Assembly (NCBI RefSeq): GCF_032854445.1
Contig: NC_088298.1
Span: 11,769,504-11,833,503, forward strand
Direction of reading: 5' to 3'
Source of the DNA: Liolophura sinensis
Lineage: Eukaryota; Mollusca; Polyplacophora; Chitonida; Chitonidae
Length of the DNA: 64,000 nucleotides
Below, piece by piece: positions 11,337-22,100 of this stretch. The position numbers were made by a program, and so were the translations under genes. The number at the start of each line of letters is the position of its first letter. The first letter of the stretch is position 1. The notes beneath the pieces were generated by a model that saw nothing but the letters and a program-made list of their open reading frames with translations, did no database searches and had not been told where the DNA came from.

Positions 11337-12305
11337 ATGGACTCACCAGCCCAGACGAAAAAACCCGTTACCGCATCACGATCTCTGCCCGCCCTGTCCT
11401 CAACTTCCTCCTCCTCCTCCGCTAAAACCACTACCACCAAAACCACTACCAACACCACAACACCCAAGGGACGAAAACAGCGGCGACCTCCTTCACCAGC
11501 CATCGAGCCCCCGGTAAAGTGGAGTCTGTATAAAATACCGGTGCTAGATGGAAAAACAGTAAGTCATCCCGGAGGACATCACCTCATCAACATGTTTTAC
11601 GTTACACTGCCCAGTAAGAGCTCGCGCGACCACTCCCCGAGCAATACCTTCAAGGATTTCACAATCCAACTACCACAGGCCATGCATTTGACTGGTGACT
11701 GGGAATGTGGGTTGGTAGAAATACAGTACCCCTGTACCTGGTTCAACGTGCGGCAAGACGAAATGTGGTATGTCTTAGACTAAAAAGAGAACCCGCTCCG
11801 CGCTACGGATAAGTTAACATTGCCAGCAGGCTATTACCATTCACCCAAGGCCCTCCCCAAGCGACACACACATTCCTTTTCTCAAGGCTCACGACGCTGA
11901 TTTGACTTTTAATATCAATGATGTGCAGGGGAAATACAGCCTGCGGTTTCATAAACAACTGGGGCTCATTTTCAGTCCACGTCTAAAGTAGGTCATGAAA
12001 TTTCCGTACGATTGGATCATGGGGCCGGCGGATCTGCTGCATGTCGGTGCCGAGGATTAAGATGGCACCACACCCACGCTGTACGTGTACACGGACATTG
12101 TCGATCCGCGTGTGGTGGGAGACACGCTGACGCCGCTGCTGCGGATGGTTTCCACGACAGGGAAGTACAAGCAGCACATCTGCAAGACCTTCCAACACGT
12201 GTAATGCGTCCTTGTACGGTGCAAGCATTTCTCGACGGTGGAAAATTGATATTAGGGACGCCACGGGCCAACCCGTCCCATTTATACGCGTTAAAATGCT
12301 ACTGA
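11337..12305 (+). pseudogene. Penton-like minor capsid protein (single jelly-roll), copy A
   Basis: From ATG 11337 there is a Ser/Thr/Lys-rich linker (to about 11520), then the family's core: HHLINMFYVTLPS, MHLTGDWECGLVEIQYP and CTWFNV. An in-frame TAA at 11781-11783 breaks it where unit B reads through. Further family blocks follow in other frames: an INDVQGKYSLRF stretch near 11918, YVYTDIVDPRVVGD near 12080-12125, and a C-terminal block near 12170-12300. This is the order of Polinton/adintovirus penton-like proteins, which form the capsid vertices. Confidence 0.8.
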
Positions 12306-12342
12306 CATTTCACTTTCGACAGGGGTGCGCATTACCTTTGCA

Positions 12343-12690
12343 ATGAACGTCGTAGACGACCCCAACATGTGCGGATCCTATATCGACTATTACACCAAGC
12401 AAGTCGGTGGAGGTGGGTTACCTGTGTTTCGGGGGTGGTTGTACCTGTGGTTGTACAGCGCGGTCACGGCTTGCTTGGCAGTTCTATCAAAATGGCGCAG
12501 CCCTTGTTAAAGCCAGGTGTTAAAGCGTTGGGTAAAAGTGCGCTATGTTTCGAACTGAAAGTCATGGGCGGCGTGTGAGACGAGAGAGTGCCGGTGTGAG
12601 CCAGGCCTAGAAAAGACGCGCTCTGGAGAGGGGAAAACAGGTGGTGGTGAAAGCCGGTCGCTACGCCCAGCACTGGATGGGGTGGGAGAC
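12343..12690 (+). pseudogene. Small virion protein with YIDYY and RGHG motifs (pVI-like), copy A
   Basis: An ATG at 12343 leads to a CGSYIDYYTKQ segment followed by Gly-rich sequence. After a frame change, RGHGL then LLKPGVKALGKSAL appears (about 12455-12540). This combination marks a short Maverick protein encoded between the penton-like and major capsid genes; likening it to adenovirus protein VI is by position and size. The 3' part is scrambled by several indels relative to unit B. Confidence 0.55.
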
Positions 12691-12879
12691 ACGTCTATTA
12701 AACGGAGGGTCCAACGCACCGCTCCCACTCGACACCTGCACGCAGGACCAAAAAGACGCGCCACCCGCACTGGTCCTCGCCTGGCCGTTGGGCACAGAAG
12801 ACGTACGCTCCCCCGTCAACTTCGACTCACCAAACCCCGCTCCGCACCAGATATTTTTCGCTAACGCCCTGGCTCTTCC

Positions 12880-13929
12880 CCACGCCAAGTGTTGCCCTTC
12901 GGTCAGTAGTGACTTTGATTTGTGGACCCTCTGCCGACACCAGCGTAGGAGAAGGTCGCTGGGATGCCACCAGTCCGATCGCCAGCCTGAGCGACTCGTG
13001 CCTGTGGAATTTCTAATCACCAATGCGGACGGTGACACTTACTTGGACTTGGCCAACACCATGTTTTACGTAAAGGCAAAAAGCCTCGACGGGGAGGGGA
13101 GGGATTTTAGAGGCTGGCAAAAGTGCAGGTCCGACTAACCTGTGGCTGCATTCCCTGTGGGAACAGGTCGACGTCTCCCTGAACGACAAAGTCATCACCA
13201 ATTCCACCAACATGTACCCGTACCGTGCCTACTTGGAGGCGTTGTTGTCTTAATGCGCAGAGGCTAAGAACACCCAGCTGTCCTCCGCCTTGTGGTACAC
13301 GGACACACCAGATATGTTTGACAGGACGGACGTGGGATTTTACAAACGGCTGCAGCTCACGTCCCAAAGTCGATCGGTTGACATGCTGGGACGCCTGCTG
13401 TGCGACATGTTCCTGCAACGGCGTCACCTGCTAAACATGTTGGCGTCTGCATCCGACTCACCCGTCGAAGAACACGTTTACGTTGATGTCCGGTGTGGAG
13501 GGTCTCGACTACAAGACCCGCTTGGAGGAGGTGTCGATCTTTGTGCGCAAAGTCAAAGTCACCAGCAGCGTTTAACTGGGGAATTTGAAAGCGTTGGCCA
13601 AAACACCTGCCAAGTACCCTATCCGTCGCGAGCTTTGAGACCGGGAATATCGTCGGAACGTACATGAACCTCTTTACCAACACAGGGAAAGTGTTTCACG
13701 ACGGGGGAACTCGATCCTTCGCATCGGGTTCGCCAAAGGCAACACGCTGCTTTGTTTCGATTTGACCCCCAAACTCCACCACGATCACCAACCTGAACTT
13801 GGTCCAGAAAGGTGAATTGCGCCTGGAGATGCAGTTTGCCAGACCATTAACGTGGTGTGCTACGCCGATTTCAACAGCATCATAGAAACAGACAAAAGCC
13901 GAAACTTGCTCTGTGACTTCGCCAGTTGA
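12880..13929 (+). pseudogene. Major capsid protein (double jelly-roll, F54H12.2-like), copy A
   Basis: Blocks in family order: SSDFDLW (12908), VEFLITNADGDTYLDLANT (about 13000-13060), LWLHSLWEQVDVSLNDKV in a second frame (about 13140-13195), NMYPYRAYLEALLS (13210-13250), and VDMLGRLLCDMFLQRRHLLN (13380-13435). The C-terminal block runs from LVQKGELRLEM (about 13800) to the stop TGA 13927-13929. Lesions in this copy include a TAA at about 13251 (unit B reads a Tyr codon) and indels near 13090, 13460 and 13700. The protein would form the hexons of the virion. Confidence 0.85.
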
Positions 13930-13940
13930 AATAACAAAAC

Positions 13941-14172
13941 ATGGGCACGGTGCAAATGCAACGTATGCTACAGGCGGGCGTGTTCACCCCGTGCCGTGCT
14001 AGGAGATGTCTACGCTGGAGACCGCCTCCCTCACCAAGTGACCAACCGTCTCGTGGCTCACACTGGCACTGCTAGGCAGGAGTCTAGGGGGTTGGGTTGG
14101 GTCGGATTGGAAGTGGCTCGCTGGGGATCTTCCACTTTTTTCTTGTTCGACTCATCCGTCTATAAAAAATAG
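13941..14172 (+). pseudogene. Possible N-terminal remnant of an adenovirus-type protease (copy A)
   Basis: An ATG 11 bases after the capsid stop starts MGTVQMQRMLQAG, similar in style to the N-terminus of adenovirus-like cysteine proteases of Mavericks. About 100 bp later there is a GWVGLEVARWGSS segment followed by FDSS, which could be the remains of the HW...FDS region; the expected His would then be Gly. Everything downstream is microsatellite, so the gene is truncated. Unit A has about 30 bp here that unit B lacks. Tentative call. Confidence 0.35.
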
Positions 14173-14310
14173 CATAGTATAACTTTAGTAGAGGATAGGA
14201 TAATATAGTACAGTATAACTATAGTAGAGTTGAACTATAGCATCGTAGAGTATAATTATTGTAGAATATAACTATAATATTGTATAGATATAATATAGTA
14301 AAACGGTGGC
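14163..14310. repeat. AT-rich TATAG-type pentamer repeat
   Basis: Degenerate run of AGTATA/TATAG/ACTATAG words directly after the truncated protease-like frame. A second run lies at 14976-15075; both recur in unit B (about 52353-52490 and 53150-53250). Confidence 0.8.
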
Positions 14311-14472
14311 TGGATGTAAAAGGTCTGGGGCGTGTGATGTCGCAAGACCCTGCGCACCGTGTCAGCCTGCGTCCGTGAGCCTTGCCGAGGACGTCATAGA
14401 TTTTGTTTGTCTAACGGGCCAGGCGGGAGTTTTGCCGGATTCCCTGTCAGGGTAAGACCCCCGATATCTGAG

Positions 14473-14925
14473 GGAGGATATCAACAGACGGATATCCAGA
14501 GCGTTTATGGCAGCTTATAACAGAAGTGACAGCTATCAACATAGCTATACATCTATATATCTATCCATTCTTGCTATAAGGAGGCTACATATGTATGTCA
14601 TTGGAAATACAAGGTCTACGGGACCAATATTACGGCATGTGAGCGGCATATGACTGTCGGGGTGTGACCCCGAAGAGGATATTAACAGACGGATATCCAG
14701 AGCGTTTATGACGGCTGATAATATATACTGTTGAACAATGCAGAAGAGACAGCTATCAATATAGCTATATATCTACATATCTATTCACCCACATTATAAG
14801 GTGGCTACACATGTATTCCCCCCACCCCCCACCCCCACCCCCACCCCCAACATAAGGAGTGCATATTTAACTGGAAATATGAGGTCTGTGGGACTATTAC
14901 GGCATGTGAGCGGCTTATGATAATA
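14473..14925. repeat. Two tandem ~200-250 bp blocks with GATATC motifs
   Basis: The first block (about 14473-14672) and the second (about 14673-14925) share ACAGACGGATATCCAGAGCG, the GACAGCTATCAA-ATAGCTAT stretch and GGCATGTGAGCGGC. The second has a C-rich run (about 14818-14850) inserted; a short third piece ends near 14965. No coding potential. Unit B copies lie at about 52657-53095. Confidence 0.75.
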
Positions 14926-15084
14926 CTTATTATATATAATACGAGGTCTACGGGACCATTATTACTCGCTTTGCTTAGTATAGTATAGTATAGTATAGTA
15001 TAGTACAGTATAACTGTAGTAGAATATAACTATAGTACAGTACAGTATAGTATAGTATAGTATAACTATAGTAGACTCACATTC

Positions 15085-16900
15085 CGTTTAACACATGTGG
15101 GCTTAGATTAACCATACAGCGCCAAAGGCTGTTCCCCGTCTATAGCGGTGTCAACAAGCGGAACAGAGTTATTTCCCCTTGAAATTCTCTCTCACAACTG
15201 GTATTGCTTATTTTGATGTACGAAATACGGCATCGTATGATAAATACATCAGTTTTAGTCGACGGCCTTCAGGTTTGGCGTTATATTGTACAAAAACCAA
15301 AAAACATTACATGAGTTCTGCAACAACAACTAGGCTACCTGTAAAGCTGAAAATGATACAAATCCAACGAATACAATATCCCTAACATTGATTTGACAAC
15401 AGATATTCCTATGTAATATATATTTTTTTGCGGGACGAATTTCTTCACCCACCCTGTTTGTAACCAGGGAAATCATGTGGTCTCTAGCTTCTAGAGCTGA
15501 TTGTCTCATAGAATAAATTGTCATATCATACAATTATCTGTTTGTATCGGCAGACATACATTTTCATGTATGTGTAGAAGCGAATAGCTTTGGGCGATGA
15601 CGTAGCGAGCATGATGCAAGTGGGCTTAGATTAGCCATACAGCGCCATCTGTGATGTCTCAATATTATAATATTCAATTTTACATTAATCCGTTTAAACA
15701 GGTGGGCTTAGATTAGCCATACAGGGTCAAAGGCTGTTCTCCGTCTATAGCCGTGCCAGAGAATATGACCACAGAAATGTATTAGGGAACATTTACCTAA
15801 AAAAAATAAGCTAATAACTTGGAAGCACTCACGGTTATGTAACATTCACCGTGCCACTGCCCACTGCAACCAGGGAAATCACGTGGTCTCCAGCTTCTGG
15901 ATTATCTGACAGAATAGCTTATCACATCACACAATTATCTGTTGGTATCGGCAGTCATACATTTTCATGTATGCTCCGGCCGTACGTGGGGAGGTCTCTG
16001 ACCAACCTGCGGGTAGTCGTGGGCTTCCTCCGGGTGCTGCTCGGTTTCCCTCCACCATAATGCTGGCCGCCGTCGTATAAGTGAAATATTCTTGTGTACG
16101 GCGTAGAACACCAATCAAATAAATAAATAAATAAATTTTCATGTATGTGCAGAAGTGAATAGCTTTGGGCGATAACCTAACGAGCATGATGGCAAGTGGG
16201 CTTAGATAAGCCATACAGCGCTATCAGTGATGTCCCAATAATTTTTTTTTATTTAATTTTACATAAATTCGTTTAAACGGGGTTCCCCGTCTATATAGCC
16301 GTGTCAACAGGCGGCCCAGTGTTATTCCCCACTAAAATTCTCTCTACAAAATACGGCATATGTTTATATTGCATGATCGTATAATACATATGTCAGTTTT
16401 AGTCGACGGTCTTCAAGTCTAGCGATATGTTGTTCAAAAAACATCACATGAGTTCTGTAAAAACACCTAGCTGAAAATTACACAAATCCAACGAGCACAC
16501 TATCGCTGACATCGATTTGACAACATGCATTTTCCTGTGTAACATTCTGCTGGACGAATTTGTTCTTGTGATCTCTAGCGTCTGGATTGTCTTATAGAGT
16601 AGCTTATAATTTCACATAATTATCTGTTGGTATCGGCAGTTATACCTTTTTATGTATGTGCAGAAGCCAATAGAGGCGGGTGATTACCTAGCAAGCATTA
16701 TGGCAAGTGGGCATAGATTAGCCCTACATCGCCATCTATGATGTCCAATAATAATTATTTTATTCAGTTTTACAAACACCAAGTCCAGAGAATATGGCCA
16801 CAGAAAAGAGTTAGGCAAGATATAGGTAAAAAAAAAAGCTTATAAGTTTTAAAGCATACGGTTATGTAACACTCGCTGTGTCACTTCAAAAGTAGTTCAC
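15085..16900. repeat. Array of three degenerate ~550 bp repeats inside the Maverick
   Basis: The phrase TGGGCTTAGATTAGCCATACA recurs at about 15105, 15624, 15704, 16198 and 16706, and each longer copy continues in the same order: CCGTCTATAGCCGTGTCAAC, AAATTCTCTCT, TACGAAATACGGCAT, CAGTTTTAGTCGACGG, ACACAAATCCAACGA, and TTATCTGTTGGTATCGGCAG with TTTTCATGTATGTG. The 69-codon frame at 15179-15385 lies inside a repeat and is not a gene. Unit B array: about 53255-55075. Confidence 0.8.
15974..16134 (+). mobile_element. 5'-truncated SINE inserted in the repeat array
   Basis: A 161 bp 3' portion of the SINE family (CCGTACGTGGGGAGG onward, ending in ATAAATAAATAAATA) sits between 13 bp direct repeats ATTTTCATGTATG at 15961-15973 and 16135-16147. 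Unit B has the same insertion (body about 54150-54314), so it predates the A/B split. Confidence 0.85.
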
Positions 16901-16909
16901 CAGTAAATT

Positions 16910-17310
16910 TCAAGTTTTGAAAATTGGACCATTTATAGTACGAAATACGGCATAATCGTTGCTGCATGATCGTGTCGCGTAGTCGAGTTGTTCAAACTGT
17001 TCGGCTTTTACCAACAGTGTGTGGGTGGGTGTGTGACTTACCTTTCCGTGTTCAGCACGTCGATGCACTTGCATATTCCATAACCTGTAAAAGGTCTTGT
17101 CACACCCCTCGCATTTCCACGCCGGGAAAACCGAATGGCAAACGTGCTTCACGTAGACTGGGACCTCTCCCGCTAGGCGTGCTCTGCTCATGCCTCAACC
17201 AATTGTCCAGCCGGAAAAACCGCCTGGCGCCAACAAGAAAACTCATCTCCTTCACGTCCTCCTCCTCCTCCTCCTCGCCCCCCTCCTCTGTAAGTCATGA
17301 TGGCAGCGTA
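16910..17310 (-). pseudogene. C2H2 zinc-finger protein on the opposite strand of the Maverick (copy A)
   Basis: The minus-strand frame 17191-16910 holds one finger, WKCEGCDKTF then HRRAEH, with CX2CX12HX4H spacing. Upstream (17200-17310) is a Glu-coding GAGGAG tract and the broken remains of a second finger, which unit B still shows with the same spacing; relative to B, copy A lacks about 5 bp inside that finger and 4 bp just after it. Maverick-encoded C2H2 proteins are known but their role is not; DNA binding at the adjacent right TIR is a guess. Transcription would run leftward, convergent with the capsid genes. Confidence 0.65.
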
Positions 17311-17429
17311 GCGTCTTTCTGGGGTAACATGGTCTGGCGTTGGCTAGGCAGGTAGGATAGCCGAAGTAGCTTCACTCTCTTCACACACCTTCTTTTTATC
17401 CCGTCAACGCGGACGTCAACAATATTCAG

Positions 17430-17780
17430 GCGCCTAAACCACGCGGTCACCCATAGGTCAGTTTTGGCTCGAAATGGAGCTCACCCATGGGTCAGTTTTG
17501 GCTCGAAATGGAGCTCACCCATGGGTCAGTTTTGGCGCGAAATGGAACTGAAGGAGCTGCTCTCGCGCGTGACGTCATGCGTGGCGTCACGCGCCTCTCT
17601 TGCACGTGATGTCAGGCCTGCTGCAGGAGCTGAAAGAGCTGCGCTCATTGGTCCAATGGAGTGCCTCGCGCGTAGTGTGACGTTACGCGCATGCGCCTCG
17701 CTCATGGGAGCGCGGAGTCAACGACACACCCTCACCCCCTCCTCCCGGACCCCTCCTCCCCAATACTAGACGATCGGCCC
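17430..17780 (-). repeat. Inner right TIR-like repeat (second tandem copy)
   Basis: In reverse complement this reads from AAAGGGGCCGATCGTC through GGGGAGGAGG and GAGCGAGGCGCATGCGCG to the CCATGGGTGAGCTCCATTT words of the left TIR. It therefore repeats terminal sequence just inside the true right end. It contains three tandem ~41 bp words (CAGTTTTGGCTCGAAATGGA-type) at 17457-17545. Confidence 0.7.
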
Positions 17781-18230
17781 CTTTCTCTGCTAGCCGTGGC
17801 GGCTGCTGCTGCTGCTGCTGGCGAGGTGGCTAGCGGTCGGTGCGAGGCCTAGTCTGGTGTCGTCCCTGTGTTTGTGTATTGTGAGTGAACCTATCCCAGA
17901 CAGCGGAAATATATTATCCACTGTACAAGCATTTGTCAACAAAATTCTGGCGCCAAGACCGACCGCGTGATCAAACATGGGTCAGTTTGGGCGCCAAAAA
18001 GCTGAAAGAGCTGCTCAACCCCAACATACCAAGACCACGTGGCTGCTCATTGGTCCGGCACCCATTATCAGGCCAAGAGGGCGTGGTCACCTATGGGTCC
18101 CTTTGCGCGCCAAGGAGCTCCTCTCGGGCATGACATCATGTGTGACGTCACGCGCCTCATTGGTCAGTTTTGGCGCAAAAGAAAAGTTCTGGCGCGGAAT
18201 GCAGCTCACCCATTTGTCAGATTTGGCGTG
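17530..18230. promoter_or_regulatory. Dense E2F / CRE / CCAAT / CACGTG array in right TIRs
   Basis: Perfect palindromic E2F-type TTTGGCGCGAAA at 17531-17542; TGACGTCA at 17570-17577 and 18143-18150, TGACATCA at 18131 and TGACGTTA at 17678; CACGTG at 17603 and 18036; CCAAT/ATTGG at 17647, 17653, 18049 and 18159; further E2F-like boxes TTTGGGCGCCAAAA near 17986, TTTGCGCGCCAA near 18102 and TTTTGGCGCAAAA at 18168. The same vocabulary fills the left TIR. Confidence 0.6.
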
Positions 18231-18302
18231 AAATGAAGCTGAAGGAGCTGCTCTCGCGCATGACCTTGCAGGTGTTGCTTATTCGGCCCCCTTTATACTA
18301 CT
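17781..18302 (-). repeat. Outer right terminal inverted repeat of Maverick A
   Basis: Reverse complement matches 8106-8740 from the tip to the GTCTGGGATAGGTTCACTCAC block. Relative to unit B this copy lacks about 57 bp close to the tip (at 18282/18283, between GCTTATT and CGGCCCCC), which is why the AATAAGCAACAC block lies so near the end. Confidence 0.85.
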
Positions 18303-18409
18303 ATTGACAGTACAGTTTTGCAGAAATTAATATGTAGCCTGGGACCCTCCAGACGGAGGCCCATAGTTGCAAATAGGAATTTAGATTTTCAGACATCCAG
18401 GATAGTATA

Positions 18410-18575
18410 CTATAAAAGATAACACTTTAAACTGTTCTACTGGACAATATATATTATTATTTCATATTATGTTGTTTAACACCTTAATCTGTTGAAGGCG
18501 ATAGGTTGTCGCCGCAACGTCAGTAAATAATATACATTGTCCAGTAGAACAGTTTTATAGTGTTATCTTTTATAG
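18410..18575. repeat. 166 bp inverted repeat (MITE-like hairpin) between Maverick and LINE
   Basis: Arms of about 50 bp beginning CTATAAAAGATAACACT are nearly perfect complements (18410-18460 and 18525-18575) around a loop containing GGTTGTCGCCGCAACG. No clear target duplication beyond TA-rich sequence. It abuts the first LINE coding sequence, so it is either a small nonautonomous DNA transposon or a structured 5' UTR. Unit B copy: 56568-56733. Confidence 0.75.
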
Positions 18576-18589
18576 CACAGTGGCAAAGT

Positions 18590-19146
18590 TAAGCAGATAT
18601 GAAGGCAGGGAACAAGTGCGACAACAAGCCAGGGAGAGATAATTTGAAAAAAAACCCCAGAATAAATAAACAGTTCCCAGTGGAGATCGTGAAGAGGAGG
18701 AGATCGTTGTTTCCCATCATGAGACGGCTAAGCAGGAGGGGCACATGGCCCGCCTTGTGATAGACAAGCTGTACATAAACAACAAACAGTACGATACGGG
18801 ACAGCCCGTGAGCACGTCCCTGTCACCTAACACGTACTCCTTTCGCCCGGCTTTGCTGGTGTTTGATTTCCTCCAATCACTGATCATTCCGCCCCAATCA
18901 GCCCAACACCGGAGTATGATCACCCAGCGGCCTGCCGGTCAGCCAGGGCTTTCCTCTGCGAAACAGTCGCCGGTTCAGTGCACGTTCGCACAGCCCGAGC
19001 CTATCACCCAACAAGTCCCTGTTCCCCATCTCGAGACGCAGTCAGAACGTACCTGTGCTATCCAACTGTCTGACGGAGGAGAGAATTCTCCGATGGAGCA
19101 TCCAGAAGTGCCTATGGATCCGGACAACAGTGATGAATACTACTAA
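18590..19146 (+). pseudogene. LINE ORF1 (nucleic-acid chaperone-like) remnant
   Basis: The first part has RYEGREQVRQQAR and NKQFPVEIVKRRRSLFPIMRR, and after a frame change near 18745 VIDKLYINNKQYDTG. This order (EQFP..I..RR..L.P.....K......VRDKLYI) is characteristic of the C-terminal domain of L1-type ORF1 proteins. A Pro/Gln-rich tail ends at TAA 19144-19146. A frameshift separates the two parts in both units. Confidence 0.65.
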
Positions 19147-19189
19147 CGGCGCGAGGGTGATACCGATTCAGACGTTCTCGAAGCAGATC

Positions 19190-22100
19190 TCTTTAATATC
19201 TGTGCGTAAAATGTTTGTGGCTTGAAGTCAAATCTGTTATCACCTAGAGGTGCTCTTCAGTAAGTATGATATGCTATGTCTCTAGGAAACGAAACTGAAG
19301 AAATCTGATGTAACTGGGGTTGACGGCTTTGGATTATGGTCAAACTATTCCCAACGTAAAGAGAAAATTGCAGTTATTTCAGTTGCAATCGGTAAAAAAG
19401 TTTATGAAGTACTTTAAACAAATAATGAATGACAACCCTTATGTGTTATGGATCCACGGATGAGGTGATCTCTTTGGTCGCGATATTTTGTTTGGGTCTG
19501 TATACATTCCTTCAGAATCAGTAACTAAGTATGTTGACCAAAACTGTTTCAGCGATATGAAAAACGACATATTACGTATATCTGCAATTTTCTCACATTT
19601 ATGTTGAATGGGTGATTTTAACTCTCGTGCTACTCTTAGATTACATACTTTACCGATAAAATATTAACTGACTTTGATGATGACGTTGCTAAATTTATTT
19701 TAATACCTCAGATTTTAAAACAGTGAGGTGTGCCATTACTCCGGAATTCAAAGGATAGTGGAGAAGTAAATAACTGGGGTTATACGTTTTTAGACTTGTG
19801 TGGAACCACACATATGTTTATTGTAAATGGAAGAATAGGTAATGATGCTGGAATAAGCCAAAACACTTCTAAAAGAGTCAGTCTAATAGATTACGTCGTT
19901 GTCAGCTGGTATCTATTTAGGATTTTAGAAAACTTCGCAGTTCTGGAATTTGATGAGCTTATCTCCGACCACTGTCCTATAGCTTTGTCAATAAATGTAT
20001 ACAAAAATGTGTACAAAATGGCTGAACCCAATCCAACTGCTGATGTCAAACTGGAAATAAGGCGATGGGTTCCATCTCTGTTCGCTGAATTCGAATTAAA
20101 TTTTGATTCTCACAAATTAAAAAATGTCCATGACATGCTATCAAATTTAACACATGAAATTACAGCCGTCGAGTCGGATTGCGTAATGCAAATCGACGAC
20201 GCAGTAAAGGTAATAGCAGAATGTTTTCTTGAATGTGCTGTAAAAACTTTCGGTTACCGTAATTATTACAATAAGAAAGATCAACCTTCCAGGAAACATT
20301 GGTATAATGCGAAATTTAAAGCAAAGAGAAGGGACCTCATGTACATGGGGAAGATAAGAAAAAACTAAAAGCTTGCAGTAAGGATTATAAAAGAATCTTA
20401 AAGTAGAGTTCTGACACAAATGTAGAAAACATTATATTCAAATTACGGAAGTTGGAAAAATCTTCCCCACGAGAGTATTGGGAAATAATAAATGGTTTAG
20501 ATAAAAAGGGCATTTCTGACAAAATAGATATAAATAAACCATGCATATTTTAAAAATGTAAATCAATTAGATAATAATGATGCCAAAACAAAATAATCCT
20601 ACGGAAAACTACCTCTTCACACCCATCGATGACAATGAAATGGCGATTGAAAGGAAAGAAATAGAGAGTGCTATAATTCAGTTAAAAAATAACAAAGCAT
20701 CTGGTTATGATAAAATAATGAATGTATTAATTTCACAAAAACATTATGCTTCCTATATACTATAAGCCTTTTGATATATTGTCTTTGATACTGGATGGAT
20801 GCCAGAAAACTGGGTGGTTGAAATGATACATCCTATTTATAAAAAATAAGGGAACATTAGACGATCCTGCGAACTACAAACCGATAACTATATTAAGCTG
20901 ATTTGGAAAGCTCTTTACTGCTGTTATAAATAATAGATTAAATGATTATTGTGAGAAATATGGCAAACATAATGAGAGTCAGACCGGGTTTAGGGAAGGT
21001 TATTCTGTTATTGATAATATTTTTGTTCTACATCATCTTACAGATTGCATTATGTTTTGCCTTGGCAAGCTCTGTTGTACATTTGTAGATTTCTCCAAAG
21101 CATTTGACACGGTGTAGAGTGGAGGGCTGTGGTATAAACTTGTTTCAGAAGGGATTGATAGAAAATGTTTAAAACGTATAAAAAACATGTATAAATCAAC
21201 AAAGTCTTGGGAAAAAGTGACTTTTTCCCATGTGAAGTTGGTGTGAGGCAAGGTAAAAATCTCTCACCCTTTCGTTTTGCCTTTTAGTTAAATGATCTTG
21301 AATCATTTCTGTTTCAGAATAATATCTCTGGAATTAGATCCTTAACCGATAAAATGGCTATCATTTTGGGTATTTTATACGTATCCTGTTATTATTGTTG
21401 TGTGCTGATGACACAAACGTTCTACCCGAGATGGATAGTGGACTGAAGGATGCCTTGCTGGCTTTTGAAGATTATTGTTATTTATGGGAACTAAATGTAA
21501 ATCAAGACAAGACAAATATTGTACTTTTTTGTAAACGTCTTCCAATAACTCTACCAAAGTTTTATCTTAATGGTCATAAAATTGAAATAGTAGACGAATA
21601 CATTTACCTTGGAATATTGATGAAATACACTGGGAAGTATACTTCCGCCAAAAAACAATTAATATCTCAAGCTAACAAGGCACAGTTCGGTCTATTTAGG
21701 AAAACCAATAAATTGAAATTACCAATCGACATTCAACTTAAAATATTTAAGCAAATGGTCCAGCTCATTGTACTCTCCGGCTGTGAAATCTGGGCATTTG
21801 AGAGTGTTGATTTAATAGAAAGATTTCACTTAAAATTGTAAAATTATATTAGGAGTTAAAAACATTACTCCAAACTTTGCAATATATGGTGAATTGGGAG
21901 AATTCCCTCCATCTGTTAACGTTAGTATAAAGATGCTGTCATATTGGACAAGGGTTTTGCAGGGTAAAAATAACAAGATTTCCTCAATGCTGTACAAACT
22001 TTTGTTTAACAATAGACACTTATATAACTTGAAAAGCTTAAACTTTCTTATAGATACTCTAGAGAAGACGGGTCTAAATTACGTATGGGAAAATCAACAT

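Larger units (their letters stand above)
8106..18302 (+). mobile_element. Decayed Maverick/Polinton (adintovirus-like) element, copy A
   Basis: The two ends carry inverted repeats starting AGTAGTATA-AAGG-GGCC and are flanked by ACTGAA (8100-8105) and ATTGAC (18303-18308); the unit B copy has ACTGAC on the left, one mismatch from ATTGAC, consistent with the 6 bp target duplication of Mavericks. Inside are remnants of integrase, packaging ATPase, penton-like and major capsid genes, which is a Polinton/adintovirus gene set. At 10.2 kb it is shorter than typical 15-20 kb elements. No PolB was recognised; 14.2-16.9 kb is repeats instead. Every gene carries stops or frameshifts, so this is a dead element. 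Confidence 0.9.

Noticed and set aside
15179-15385. 68-codon ORF present in both Mavericks
   Set aside because: Lies inside a 550 bp repeat monomer whose other copies have no such frame.
17464-17769. 101-codon ORF in the right TIR, and similar long frames in the left TIR
   Set aside because: GC-rich repetitive regulatory sequence yields long open frames on both strands; none is conserved in frame between TIR copies.
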